A DNA stretch of 64,000 bases. Source: Clostridia bacterium (lineage in GTDB: Bacteria; Bacillota; Clostridia; Acetivibrionales; DSM-2933). How positions within the stretch are numbered: the stretch's first letter is position 1; each line of letters starts with the position of its first letter. The stretch lies in contig JAOAEJ010000072.1 of NCBI GenBank assembly GCA_026416815.1, positions 142,688-206,687 of the forward strand, in the 5' to 3' direction. The translations under genes were made by a program, and so were the position numbers. This document shows, piece after piece, positions 1-8,343 of the stretch. The notes under the pieces were generated by a model. It did not search any database. It saw only the letters and a list, made by a program, of their open reading frames with translations, and was not told the DNA's origin.

Positions 1-75
1 GCAAAAGATATGAAGAATACATCGGATAAAGCGACAGAATTAAAACCCGGTGATGAAAAGAAATCGGCAGGGTAG
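1..75 (+). CDS. C-terminal end of an upstream gene, probably echC (partial)
   Basis: The frame is open from base 1 to a TAG at 73-75 and gives 24 hydrophilic, Lys/Asp/Gly-rich residues. In known ech operons the order is echA-B-C-D-E-F, so the gene directly before echD should be echC, the small [4Fe-4S] hydrogenase subunit related to NuoB. No conserved echC residues lie inside the window; the identity is inferred only from gene order. The tail looks like a disordered extension. A 46-base gap separates it from echD. Confidence 0.5.
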   Translation, partial: AKDMKNTSDKATELKPGDEKKSAG

Positions 76-121
76 AGAATATAAGTAGCAAAGGAAAATA
101 CAAAAGCTTTCGGAGGTTTAT

Positions 122-499
122 ATGATTGAAAATCTGGTGGAGATATCTAAAGAGCAGCTCCTGAGCCAGGTGCAGAGCATGAAGTATGACAACTACAGGT
201 TTGTAACTGCAAGCTGCGTTGATACCGGAGATGGATATTTGGATGTTATTTATCATTTTGACCTTGATCTTGAATTGAAAAACTTCAGGGTAAGGGTAAA
301 GAAGGATGAGGAAGTCCCAAGCATATCCAAGATATATTTTTGTTCAGTGCTGGTAGAGAATGAAATGAAAGAACTGTTTGGATTAAACGTTACAAATATG
401 GCTATAGATTACGGAGGACATATGCTGCTTTCCGATGATGATCTTGCAAATCCCATGGCAAAGCAGCAAATTGTGATTGAAAAGAGGGGGGCGAAATAA
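122..499 (+). CDS. echD: Ech hydrogenase subunit EchD (NuoC-like, 30 kDa subunit family)
   Basis: A 125-aa protein of the NADH dehydrogenase 30-kDa / NuoC family. It contains the family's typical late segment (EMKELFGLNVTN, about residues 80-95), in which NuoC proteins carry an E-x-x-D/E-L/M-F-G/G-I pattern. It has no cofactor motif; in Ech this subunit is a structural part of the peripheral arm on the cytoplasmic face. ATG at 122 follows a GGAGG at 113-117. It is followed one base after its stop by echE, so the genes are translationally close. The assignment depends on the strong flanking echE/echF context. Confidence 0.85.
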   Translation: MIENLVEISKEQLLSQVQSMKYDNYRFVTASCVDTGDGYLDVIYHFDLDLELKNFRVRVKKDEEVPSISKIYFCSVLVENEMKELFGLNVTNMAIDYGGHMLLSDDDLANPMAKQQIVIEKRGAK

Positions 500-500
500 T

Positions 501-1577
501 ATGAGCAGATCGGTAATACCTTTTGGGCCTCAACACCCGGTTTTACCCGAACCCCTTCACTTGAAGCTTGTAATGGAAGATGAAAAAATAGTTGAGGCTA
601 TCCCGGCTATCGGATATGTCCACAGGGGATTGGAGAAGCTTACTGAGGTAAAGGAATATACCCAAAACGTTTTTGTAGTAGAACGTATTTGCGGTATATG
701 CAGCTTTATGCATGCAATGGCTTATTGCCAGGGCATTGAGTCATTGATGGAGATTCAAATACCCGACAGGGCACGTTATTTAAGGGTTATATGGGCTGAA
801 TTACACAGAATTCACAGTCATTTGCTGTGGCTGGGTCTGCTTGCAGATGCCTTTGGCTTTGAGAGCCTTTTCATGCAGGTATGGAGAAACCGCGAAAAGG
901 TTATGGATATTATGGAGGAGACTGCGGGCAGCAGAGTAATTATCTCAACTAATGCTATAGGCGGTACCAGAAGAGATATATCCAAGGATATGCTTCTTAA
1001 AATACGAGTTATTGTGGATGAGATCAAGGAAGATATGAAGCAGCTTGAACCGGTGTTTTTTAATGATTATACCGTAAAACACAGGCTGGTTGGAGTTGGG
1101 GTACTCACAAGCGAGGATGCATATTCCTTGGGAGCTGTAGGGCCTATGGCAAGGGCTAGCGGTATTAGTCAGGATTTAAGGACTACGGGATATGCAGCGT
1201 ATGGAGAGCTGGATTTTGAGCCAGTAGTAGAGAAGGATGGCGACAGCTACGCAAGGACTATGGTGAGACTGAAAGAAGTCTACCAGTCGGTTAGTCTGAT
1301 TAAGCAGGCTATTGCCAATATACCTGAGGGTGAGATAAGCGTACCTGTAAAAGGTAATCCTAACGGCGAGGTTATTGCAAGGGTTGAGCAGCCAAGGGGA
1401 GAGGTGCTTTACTACTTAAAGGGTAATGGTACTAAAAACCTTGAAAGACTCAGGGTAAGGACTCCAACTTTCGCCAATATACCTACACTGCTCAAGATGC
1501 TACCGGGCAGCCAGTTGGCAGATGTACCGGTATTGATTTTGACTATAGACCCATGTATTAGTTGTACTGAAAGGTAG
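501..1577 (+). CDS. echE: Ech hydrogenase large subunit EchE ([NiFe] catalytic subunit, group 4)
   Basis: A 358-aa catalytic subunit related to NuoD. It shows both Ni-binding cysteine pairs: ERICGICS near the N-terminus and DPCISC at the very end. It would reduce protons with electrons from ferredoxin at the membrane-bound Ech complex. I chose ATG 501 (MSRSVIPFGPQHP) rather than an in-frame ATG at 477, because the family begins with this segment and a purine-rich AGAGGGGGG lies 8-18 bases upstream. The protein stops three residues after the second motif (CTER then stop), so there is no C-terminal peptide for a maturation protease to remove; as I recall, other Ech large subunits share this trait. 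The next gene starts 12 bases later. Confidence 0.95.
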   Translation: MSRSVIPFGPQHPVLPEPLHLKLVMEDEKIVEAIPAIGYVHRGLEKLTEVKEYTQNVFVVERICGICSFMHAMAYCQGIESLMEIQIPDRARYLRVIWAELHRIHSHLLWLGLLADAFGFESLFMQVWRNREKVMDIMEETAGSRVIISTNAIGGTRRDISKDMLLKIRVIVDEIKEDMKQLEPVFFNDYTVKHRLVGVGVLTSEDAYSLGAVGPMARASGISQDLRTTGYAAYGELDFEPVVEKDGDSYARTMVRLKEVYQSVSLIKQAIANIPEGEISVPVKGNPNGEVIARVEQPRGEVLYYLKGNGTKNLERLRVRTPTFANIPTLLKMLPGSQLADVPVLILTIDPCISCTER

Positions 1578-1588
1578 GGTGAACATTT

Positions 1589-1954
1589 ATGTTTGATATG
1601 TTGGGTAGCGTACTCAAGAATCTGGTTTCCAGGCCTGCAACCAGAAAATATCCCTTTGAAAAAAGAGAGCCTTTAAAGGATACAAGGGGGCAGGTTGGTA
1701 TAAATATAGATGACTGCATTTTTTGCAGTATATGCAGCAGGAAATGCCCCTCGGACGCTATAAATGTGAACAAGGCGGAAAAATCCTGGGAAATAAACCA
1801 TTTTAAATGTGTAATGTGTGGTGTATGTGCGGAGGTTTGTCCGAAGAAATGTGTTGATATGGTTGAACAGTATAAGACACCGGCATATAGCAAATCGTCG
1901 GCAAAGTATGTACAGCAGCCGAAACCTGCTTCACAGGACAATAAGACTGCGTAA
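1589..1954 (+). CDS. echF: Ech hydrogenase ferredoxin-like subunit EchF
   Basis: A 121-aa NuoI-like polyferredoxin. Two [4Fe-4S] motifs are visible: CIFCSICSRKCP and CVMCGVCAEVCP. It carries electrons from soluble ferredoxin towards the EchC/EchE core. The C-terminal about 25 residues are Lys/Gln/Ser-rich and probably disordered. ATG 1589 is preceded by a GGTAGGGTGA stretch. It is the last gene of the ech block; a strong hairpin follows its stop. Confidence 0.93.
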   Translation: MFDMLGSVLKNLVSRPATRKYPFEKREPLKDTRGQVGINIDDCIFCSICSRKCPSDAINVNKAEKSWEINHFKCVMCGVCAEVCPKKCVDMVEQYKTPAYSKSSAKYVQQPKPASQDNKTA

Positions 1955-1980
1955 ATAATCAATAAGGTGTACAATATATG

Positions 1981-2015
1981 ATAATAGTCGTGCTTGCACG
2001 GCTATTATTTTTAAT
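1981..2015 (+). terminator. Rho-independent terminator after echF
   Basis: Bases 1981-1992 pair with 1997-2008 (12 pairs, one of them a T-G pair) around a four-base loop, and a T-rich run follows. It separates echF from hypA, so hypA either has its own promoter or depends on read-through. Confidence 0.8.
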
Positions 2016-2038
2016 TCTCGCAAAGGATTGAGGGGCTT

Positions 2039-2380
2039 ATGCATGAGTATGCAGTTACAAAAAGTATGATCGCTTTAGCGGTTGAAGAGGCGGAAAAAGC
2101 GGGTGCTAAGAAGATAATAGAAATACGGCTCGTGATTGGTGATTTATCGACTATTATTGATGAGTCGGTGCAGATGTATTTTGATATAATAAGTGAGGGA
2201 ACAATTGCCTTTGGGGCAAAGCTTGTATTTAGAAGAGTACCTGCAGAATTTAGATGTAAAGACTGTGGAAGTATTTTTGACAAACCGGCAAAGGGGTTTG
2301 ACTGCCCGGGGTGTAGCGGTCTAGGAGTTCCTACGGGAGTAGGAAAAGAGTTTTATATAGAAAGCATTGAAGTGGAATAG
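2039..2380 (+). CDS. hypA: Hydrogenase maturation nickel chaperone HypA
   Basis: A 113-aa protein starting MHEYAVTKSM; the N-terminal Met-His is the nickel ligand of the family. A zinc site of two CxxC pairs lies at about residues 74-92 (CKDC and CPGC). HypA hands nickel, together with HypB, to the hydrogenase large subunit, here most likely EchE, whose gene lies just upstream. A short GAGGGGCTT precedes ATG 2039. The other maturation genes (hypC-F) are not in this window. Confidence 0.95.
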   Translation: MHEYAVTKSMIALAVEEAEKAGAKKIIEIRLVIGDLSTIIDESVQMYFDIISEGTIAFGAKLVFRRVPAEFRCKDCGSIFDKPAKGFDCPGCSGLGVPTGVGKEFYIESIEVE

Positions 2381-2441
2381 CCAAAATGCGGAATAAAGCT
2401 TAATAATTATTGTGCAAAATGGTGACATTCTATTGAGAGCT

Positions 2442-2578
2442 AAAGATAACTAACTTTAAAACTAAAAATTGGGGGACAGGAGCGATAGCCCACCTGATGG
2501 CCACCCTGCGGCCAAGTAAAAATTTCCCGCCCGCGGGGCAGGAGTAAAATATTTTTAACTTTAGAGTTTGTTATCTTT
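2442..2578. repeat. Palindromic intergenic element, family I, divergent copy
   Basis: The outer ends are inverted copies: AAAGATAAC at 2442-2450 and GTTATCTTT at 2570-2578, with imperfect matching continuing inwards through ACTTTAAAAC / AACTTTAGAG. The ends resemble those of the copy at 40548-40645. The centre (2465-2545) is unusually GC-rich for this genome and differs from other copies. It fills the gap between hypA and the next gene. Confidence 0.5.
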
Positions 2579-2704
2579 TAAAAAATTAGTGTTCACGAGT
2601 ACTGATTCACATATGCTTTAGGTTTGCAATAATATGGAAGTAGGAAGATGTTTGAAAAGCAAGTGAATTAGGGTATGGGCGAAGGGTTATCTGGAGGCAC
2701 GGTT

Positions 2705-3319
2705 ATGTTGTTTATTGACCTTATGGACATCATAGGCACTGCAGCTTTTGCTGTTTCAGGGGTGTTGGTGGGAATTAAAAACAGACTGGATTTGTTTGGA
2801 GTTTTTGTACTGGCAATACTTACGGCTTCGGGCGGCGGTCTTATCCGAGATATTATTATTAGCAATGATCTGCCGGTATTTTTTACCCAGCCGAAATACC
2901 TTGTTACTATCACTGCAGCGATGATTGTTACGAGTATCGCCTACAAGTTTTTAGATAGAATATATTTTATTATAAAGGTTTTTGATGCGATAGGTTTGGG
3001 TGTTTTTACAATTCTGGCAGGTTACAAGGGAATTCTGCATGATATGCCCCTTATAGGGTTAGTATTTGTGGCTGCACTTACCGGAATTGGTGGGGGTATA
3101 TTAAGGGATATTCTGGTAAATGATGTTCCCCTTGTATTCAGGAGTGAAATATATGCCCTTGCTTCAATTCTAGGTGCTTTAAGCTTTTATTTTTTATATA
3201 GGCTTATAGATGTGAATTTGAATGTTTATTTATGTATTTTTGTTATATTCATTATTAGGATGGTATCCATACATTATAATTTAAGCTTACCGGTTATTAA
3301 GGACCGGAATGAGCAGTAG
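2705..3319 (+). CDS. TRIC/UPF0126-family membrane protein
   Basis: A 204-aa integral membrane protein with the duplicated UPF0126 architecture: seven hydrophobic segments and two copies of a Gly-rich signature, SGGGLIRDI and GIGGGILRDI. Family members are described as trimeric intracellular cation channel-like proteins; the bacterial substrate is unsettled. Start ATG 2705 (MLFIDLMDIIGTAAFAVSG) has GGAGG seven bases upstream and matches the family N-terminus; an ATG at 2675 would add ten residues without a better ribosome site. It sits between hypA and hypB, which suggests but does not prove a link to nickel or ion supply for hydrogenase assembly. Confidence 0.85.
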   Translation: MLFIDLMDIIGTAAFAVSGVLVGIKNRLDLFGVFVLAILTASGGGLIRDIIISNDLPVFFTQPKYLVTITAAMIVTSIAYKFLDRIYFIIKVFDAIGLGVFTILAGYKGILHDMPLIGLVFVAALTGIGGGILRDILVNDVPLVFRSEIYALASILGALSFYFLYRLIDVNLNVYLCIFVIFIIRMVSIHYNLSLPVIKDRNEQ

Positions 3320-3359
3320 ACAAAGGTAAAATGATTAGAGACATATTCCGGAGGGTTTT

Positions 3360-4007
3360 ATGGAAATAAAAGTGATGAAAAACATACTTTATGCAAATCA
3401 AAAGCTGGCTGAGGAAAATAGGGCGTTATTCAACGACAAAAAGATAACATCAATTAATGTTATGGCTTCGCCGGGAGCGGGTAAAACCAGCGTAATTTTG
3501 AAGACTATGGAGGCTCTGAGGGGAGAAGTAGGTGTAGCTGTCATAGAGGGAGATATAGCGTCCAGTATAGATGCTGAGAAGATTGATAGTCTGGGAATCC
3601 CTGTTGTGCAAATAAATACCGGAGGGGGCTGTCATCTTGATGCAAATATGATTAAGGAAGCAGTAGGCGACCTTAGAGTAAAAGATGGCTCTGTTCTTTT
3701 TATAGAAAATGTAGGTAACCTTGTATGTCCTTCATCCTTTGACCTGGGAGAGGGGATCAAGATGGTTATTGCCAGTGTACCGGAGGGGCATGACAAGCCC
3801 TACAAATATACATCAATGTTTGAAGCAGCAGATGCAATTATTCTTAACAAAGTTGACCTAATGCCTTATATAGATTTTGATAGGGACAGCTTCTACAAAG
3901 GTATAAAAGCGTTAAACGAAAAAGCGCCTGTATTTGAGATATCTTGCCGTACGGGGGAAGGCATAGATGAGTTTGTAAAATGGCTGAAGGATAACCGTAC
4001 TAAATAA
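3360..4007 (+). CDS. hypB: Hydrogenase maturation GTPase HypB
   Basis: A 215-aa SIMIBI-class GTPase. Visible motifs are the P-loop ASPGAGKT (residues 36-43), the switch region around EGD, and NKVD for guanine recognition. The internal metal site GGGCHLDANM has the Cys and His that bind Ni/Zn at the dimer interface. The N-terminal high-affinity CxxCGC nickel motif of the E. coli protein is absent, as in many other bacteria. ATG 3360 follows GGAGGG. It works with HypA to insert nickel into the hydrogenase. Confidence 0.95.
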   Translation: MEIKVMKNILYANQKLAEENRALFNDKKITSINVMASPGAGKTSVILKTMEALRGEVGVAVIEGDIASSIDAEKIDSLGIPVVQINTGGGCHLDANMIKEAVGDLRVKDGSVLFIENVGNLVCPSSFDLGEGIKMVIASVPEGHDKPYKYTSMFEAADAIILNKVDLMPYIDFDRDSFYKGIKALNEKAPVFEISCRTGEGIDEFVKWLKDNRTK

Positions 4008-4128
4008 TGTAGGATACTGCTACCCGGTTATTTGGGGATTTATATAAAGCAGCATTAAATATGGGTTAAATATAATTATACAGCGTATAATAATACTAAA
4101 AATTATTGTGGACCGAGGGGACATATAA

Positions 4129-5457
4129 ATGAAAGTTATTGTTATAGGTTGTACACACGCAGGGACTGCAGCTATATTAAATGCGGCGAAGTTGTATGCC
4201 GATGCTGAAATAACTGTATATGAAAGAAATGATACCATTTCTTTTTTATCTTGCGGCATTGCGCTATATGTAGGGGGAGTAGTCAAAGATCCCCAAGGCC
4301 TATTCTATTGTTCGCCTGAAAAGCTGGCTGAGCTTGGGGTGCGTACTAAGATGAGCCATGATGTGTTAGAGGCAAATCTTGAGCAAAAACAAATCAGAGT
4401 ACGTGATTTAAAAACCGGTGAGGAGTTTTACGATAAATTTGATAAGTTAATAATAACTACAGGATCATGGCCTGTAATACCGGACATAGAGGGTATCGGA
4501 CTTGAGAATATTTTGCTTTCAAAAAATTTCTATCACTCCAATACAATCATTGAGAAAGCAAAGAAAGCTACTAACGTAGTGGTTGTGGGAGCTGGATACA
4601 TAGGTGTGGAACTGGTAGAAGCATTTGAAACGAACGGCAAAAAAGTAACCTTAATTGACAGCGAAGACCGTATTTTAAGTAAATACCTGGATAAGGAGTT
4701 TACTGATAAGGCAGAAAAAGCTCTTGCTGACCATTCTATAAAGTTGGCTCTGGGAGAAACGGTTGTTAAACTCGAAGGTGAAGGCGGAAAGGTTTCAAAG
4801 GTAGTTACAAACAAGGGCGAATATGAAGCTGATATGGTAATCCTCTGTATTGGGTTCAGGCCAAATACCAAATTGGTTAAAGATCAGGTTATAACACTGG
4901 ATAATGGTGCTATAGTAGTGGATGAATACATGCGTACAAGTGTTAAGGATGTATTTGCAGCTGGAGATAGTTGTGCTGTAGTATATAACCCGACCGGAAA
5001 TTATGAGTATATCCCACTTGCTACAAATGCCGTACGTATGGGGACTTTGGTTGCAAGAAATCTGGTAAAGCCAACAACCAGATACATGGGGACGCAGGGT
5101 ACTTCAGGGATTAAGGTTTATGAACACAACATAGCTGCAACGGGCTTGACGGAGAGCTGGGCTAAGACAGCAGGAATAGATGTGAAGGCAGTGGTAGTAG
5201 TCGACAACTACCGTCCGGAATTTATGCCTGTCTATGATTCGGTGCAACTAAAAGTTGTTTACGAAAAGGATACACGACGGATTATAGGGGCTCAAATCAT
5301 TTCAAAGGCTGATTTGACACAATCTATAAATACTATTTCGGTGTGTATTCAAAACAAAATGACTGTAGATGAACTGGCATTTGTGGATTTCTTTTTCCAG
5401 CCCCATTATAATAAGCCATGGAATTTCTTAAACTCAGCAGGGCTAAACGCTGAATAA
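4129..5457 (+). CDS. FAD-dependent NADH oxidase / CoA-disulfide reductase family
   Basis: A 442-aa pyridine nucleotide-disulfide oxidoreductase. The N-terminal FAD site reads VIGCTHAGTAA, the form found in Nox enzymes rather than the usual GxGxxG. A single redox cysteine lies at residue 42 in SFLSCG, as in NADH oxidases and CoA-disulfide reductases that form Cys-sulfenic acid or Cys-S-CoA. A second Rossmann motif (VVGAGYIGVELVEAF) binds NAD(P)H, and a dimerisation domain ends the protein. Probable role: removal of O2 or peroxide in an anaerobe. Water- versus peroxide-forming chemistry cannot be told from sequence. ATG 4129 follows a GAGGGGACA. Confidence 0.85.
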   Translation: MKVIVIGCTHAGTAAILNAAKLYADAEITVYERNDTISFLSCGIALYVGGVVKDPQGLFYCSPEKLAELGVRTKMSHDVLEANLEQKQIRVRDLKTGEEFYDKFDKLIITTGSWPVIPDIEGIGLENILLSKNFYHSNTIIEKAKKATNVVVVGAGYIGVELVEAFETNGKKVTLIDSEDRILSKYLDKEFTDKAEKALADHSIKLALGETVVKLEGEGGKVSKVVTNKGEYEADMVILCIGFRPNTKLVKDQVITLDNGAIVVDEYMRTSVKDVFAAGDSCAVVYNPTGNYEYIPLATNAVRMGTLVARNLVKPTTRYMGTQGTSGIKVYEHNIAATGLTESWAKTAGIDVKAVVVVDNYRPEFMPVYDSVQLKVVYEKDTRRIIGAQIISKADLTQSINTISVCIQNKMTVDELAFVDFFFQPHYNKPWNFLNSAGLNAE

Positions 5458-5459
5458 AG

Positions 5460-5555
5460 ATAGTTTACTGTAAACTTAGTGATTTCCAGTTAGGCAACGG
5501 GCTGTGGCAAGTGCGATTTGCCTAACTGGATAAAATCACTTTTACGGTAAACTAT
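5460..5555. repeat. Palindromic intergenic element, family I
   Basis: A 96-base near-perfect inverted repeat. Outer arms are ATAGTTTAC and GTAAACTAT. The inner arms pair AGTTAGGCAA (5489-5498) with TTGCCTAACT. The core TTAGTGATTTCCAGTTAGG ... CCTAACTGGATAAAATCACTTTT recurs almost unchanged at 40548-40645. It lies directly after the oxidase stop codon. It encodes nothing. Confidence 0.85.
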
Positions 5556-5582
5556 ATATAAAAAACTCAATATAATTTTTGC

Positions 5583-5626
5583 AAAAGTCAGGCGCTCTCT
5601 TTATGAAAAGCCTGACATTTTTATTT
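5583..5626 (+). terminator. Rho-independent terminator
   Basis: GTCAGGC at 5587-5593 pairs with GCCTGAC at 5610-5616, flanked by AAAA before and TTTTTATTTT after. It should end transcription of the NADH oxidase gene, after the palindromic element. Confidence 0.8.
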
Positions 5627-5658
5627 TCGTATTAGGTCAACTTTGCTTACTGTAGATA

Positions 5659-5674
5659 TATGATTTATATCACA
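5659..5674. promoter_or_regulatory. Possible CRP/FNR-family site upstream of rnf
   Basis: The 16 bases match TGTGA-N6-TCACA at 8 of 10 positions (TATGA, six bases, TCACA). It is enclosed by a further inverted repeat TGCTTAC (5644-5650) / GTAAGCA (5679-5685). It lies about 210 bases before the predicted rnf promoter, which is far for a classical activator, so the call is weak. Confidence 0.25.
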
Positions 5675-5883
5675 TAACGTAAGCACAATAAAATATATAA
5701 TTAAATAGATATTGCTACTAATGCCTGAATGGAATAATTAATTTCTAGGGAGTTGGGAGCAGCAGAAAAGTACATGTTAAGTGCAAGGTTGATTAGAAAT
5801 AAGCTGTGTTAATGAACAGTGAAGAAAGCGGAAGTTTAAACATAAATCATACCACAAATTTCATTATAACTGTATTTTAACAT

Positions 5884-5911
5884 TTGTTTAATTGGGTTTT
5901 TATATTACAAT
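5884..5911 (+). promoter_or_regulatory. Predicted sigma-A promoter of the rnf operon
   Basis: TTGTTT (5884-5889) and TACAAT (5906-5911) are 16 bases apart. This gives an untranslated leader of about 140 bases before rnfC. I saw no known riboswitch in the leader. The rest of the gap, 5686-5883, shows no gene. Confidence 0.45.
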
Positions 5912-6056
5912 ATATCTATATACCCTTTTATAACAAAATTCATTTTTGGTCCATAAATTTTAGCTTTTAAAAGCAGTAATAAATGAAAGACAGACATAGG
6001 CTCATAAAGAGATAATGATTCTATGTACTACAATTCAATTAAGTGGGGTCATGCAT

Positions 6057-7379
6057 ATGTCATTTTTAAAAAATATGTTTAAGGGTGGAGCGGCAGTACC
6101 ACACCGGAAGAATACCGAAAGCTGCGAAACCATCAAGATGGGCGTACCTCAAAAGGTCGTTATTCCTATGCTCCAGCATATAGGTGCACCGTGCGAGCCT
6201 ACTGTAAAGAAGGGGGATACTGTTAAGGTAGGCCAAATTATAGGCAATTCCGACAAGTATATTTCTTCCCCAATACATTCCAGTGTTTCGGGGGTTGTTA
6301 CCGACGTAGCTCCGATGCTCTATCCTGGAGGGGTTTATGTAACTACGGTAGAGATAAAGACGGATGGGGTGCAGGAGGTACATGAAAGTGTAAAGCCACC
6401 GGTGTATTCAAATCATAGCGAGTTTGTAAACGCAATAAGGCAATCAGGCCTGGTTGGCCTTGGGGGGGCTGGTTTTCCTACTCATGTCAAGCTATCGCCT
6501 CCTTCCGATAAAAAGATTGATTGCCTTGTGATAAACGCAGCAGAATGTGAGCCGTATATTACAGCCGATTATAGAGAAATGGTGGAAAACCCTTCGGGTA
6601 TTGTGGATGGTATAAAGATATTGATAGACATGTTGGGAATAAAAAATGTCTTTATAGGTGTGGAAGACAATAAACCGGAGGCTATAAAGCTGCTAAAAGA
6701 TATTACAGAAGCAAATAACTCTATAAGTGTGGTTAAATTAAAATCCCGCTACCCGCAAGGGGCGGAAAAAATGCTTATCTACTCCGTTACCGGAAGAAAA
6801 GTGCCCCCAGGTAAGCTGCCGTCGGATGTGGGCGTTATAGTTATGAATGTAAACAGCATTTCGTTTATAGCACAGTATGTAAAAAACGGTATGCCGCTTA
6901 TTAAGAAAAGGGTTACCGTTGACGGGTCCGCGGTTCAAAGGCCTTCTAATGTGGAGATTCTTATAGGGACCCAGCTTGCAGATGTGTTTGAATTTTGTGG
7001 AGGCTTTAAATGCGAGCCGAGAAAAGTACTTATGGGTGGGCCTATGATGGGAATAGCCCAGTACTCGCTGCAGACTTCGGTATTAAAGCAGACTAACGCA
7101 CTTCTGGCATTTGATAGCACTGAGGCAGAACTTCCGCCGGAAAGTCCATGTATACGTTGTGGAAAGTGTGTAGAGGCATGCCCTATGAACCTTCTGCCAC
7201 TGTATATAAACCTTAACGCTTTAAAGGAAAACCATGAGGAACTTAAAAAATATAATACGAATGACTGCATAGAGTGTGGAAGCTGCTCTTACGTATGTCC
7301 TGCAAAGAGACACCTTGTACAGTCAATGAGGCTTGCCAAGGCACAATTGAGGCAGGCAGCCGCAAAAGGGGGAAAATAA
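6057..7379 (+). CDS. rnfC: Rnf complex subunit RnfC (NADH:ferredoxin oxidoreductase)
   Basis: A 440-aa peripheral subunit that binds NADH and FMN. The glycine-rich segment GLVGLGGAGFPTHVKL lies at residues 131-146. Two [4Fe-4S] motifs follow at about 365-376 (CIRCGKCVEACP) and 404-415 (CIECGSCSYVCP). The Rnf complex moves electrons from reduced ferredoxin to NAD+ and pumps Na+ or H+. Start ATG 6057 (MSFLKN) is preferred: GTGGGG lies 9 bases upstream, whereas ATG 6051 is only about three bases from it. First gene of rnfCDGEAB; rnfD starts two bases after its stop codon. Confidence 0.95.
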   Translation: MSFLKNMFKGGAAVPHRKNTESCETIKMGVPQKVVIPMLQHIGAPCEPTVKKGDTVKVGQIIGNSDKYISSPIHSSVSGVVTDVAPMLYPGGVYVTTVEIKTDGVQEVHESVKPPVYSNHSEFVNAIRQSGLVGLGGAGFPTHVKLSPPSDKKIDCLVINAAECEPYITADYREMVENPSGIVDGIKILIDMLGIKNVFIGVEDNKPEAIKLLKDITEANNSISVVKLKSRYPQGAEKMLIYSVTGRKVPPGKLPSDVGVIVMNVNSISFIAQYVKNGMPLIKKRVTVDGSAVQRPSNVEILIGTQLADVFEFCGGFKCEPRKVLMGGPMMGIAQYSLQTSVLKQTNALLAFDSTEAELPPESPCIRCGKCVEACPMNLLPLYINLNALKENHEELKKYNTNDCIECGSCSYVCPAKRHLVQSMRLAKAQLRQAAAKGGK

Positions 7380-7380
7380 G

Positions 7381-8343
7381 TTGGGGAATAACTTACTGGT
7401 GTCTTCCTCTCCTCATTTAAGGAGCGGAGACAGCACTAGAAGAATAATGATGGATGTGGTTATTGCACTGCTTCCAGCAGCCGGGGCCGGTGTGTATTTC
7501 TTCGGTGTAAGGTCGGCGCTTGTTATTGCAGTTACCATATTGTCATGTGTTGTATCAGAATATTTAGCACGTAAGGTAATGAAAAGGGAACAAACAATCT
7601 TAGATATCAGTGCAGTGGTTACAGGGCTGCTGCTGGCTTTAAACCTGCCTCCTGCCATTCCTTTCTGGATTGCAGCAGTGGGAGGCTTTATAGCGATAGT
7701 AATAGTCAAGCAAATGTTTGGGGGTCTGGGGCAAAACTTCATGAATCCGGCGCTTGCAGCAAGGGTAATACTGCTGGTTTCATGGGCGCAGCAAATGACC
7801 AATTGGGTATCACCGGGACCGGATGCTGTTTCCTCAGCTACTCCTCTAGCTTTGATAAAAAAGGGTCAGGAAGCGGTTGTGGGTGTAGCACTGCCAAGTT
7901 ACTTGGACTTATTTATCGGAAAGGTAGGAGGGAGTATAGGTGAGACATCTGTACTTGCGCTTCTTATAGGAGCGGCTTACCTGGTCTATAGAAAAGTAAT
8001 TACCCTTGAAATTCCTCTTGCATTTATATGTGCTACTGCTGTATTTACATGGGTATTTGGCGGTGATTCACTTTTTTCCGGGAACTTTATGTACCATATA
8101 CTGTCTGGTGGACTGGTTTTAGGAGCTTTCTTTATGGCGACTGATTATTCTACATCTCCTGTGACAAAGAAGGGAAAGATTATTATGGGTATAGGCTGCG
8201 GATTGCTTACCGCAATAATTCGTCTGTATGCAAACTATCCAGAAGGGGTTTCTTTTGCTATCATATTGATGAATATAGCTGTACCTCTTATTGACAGATA
8301 CACGGTTCCAAAAAGCTTTGGAGGTGAAAAGGCAGTTGCGTGA
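7381..8343 (+). CDS. rnfD: Rnf complex membrane subunit RnfD
   Basis: A 320-aa polytopic membrane subunit. It starts at TTG 7381 with GGGGGAAAA just upstream; the first residues (NNLLVSSSPHLRSGDSTRR) are the family N-terminus, which fixes this non-ATG start. The covalent FMN site is SSATPL with Thr near residue 154; most relatives have SGAT here. Several long hydrophobic helices form the ion-translocating core with RnfA and RnfE. Its end overlaps the start of rnfG. Confidence 0.93.
   Translation: MGNNLLVSSSPHLRSGDSTRRIMMDVVIALLPAAGAGVYFFGVRSALVIAVTILSCVVSEYLARKVMKREQTILDISAVVTGLLLALNLPPAIPFWIAAVGGFIAIVIVKQMFGGLGQNFMNPALAARVILLVSWAQQMTNWVSPGPDAVSSATPLALIKKGQEAVVGVALPSYLDLFIGKVGGSIGETSVLALLIGAAYLVYRKVITLEIPLAFICATAVFTWVFGGDSLFSGNFMYHILSGGLVLGAFFMATDYSTSPVTKKGKIIMGIGCGLLTAIIRLYANYPEGVSFAIILMNIAVPLIDRYTVPKSFGGEKAVA

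Noticed and set aside
5686..6050. Riboswitch in the rnf leader
   Set aside because: No conserved aptamer pattern or terminator seen; only a promoter is proposed.
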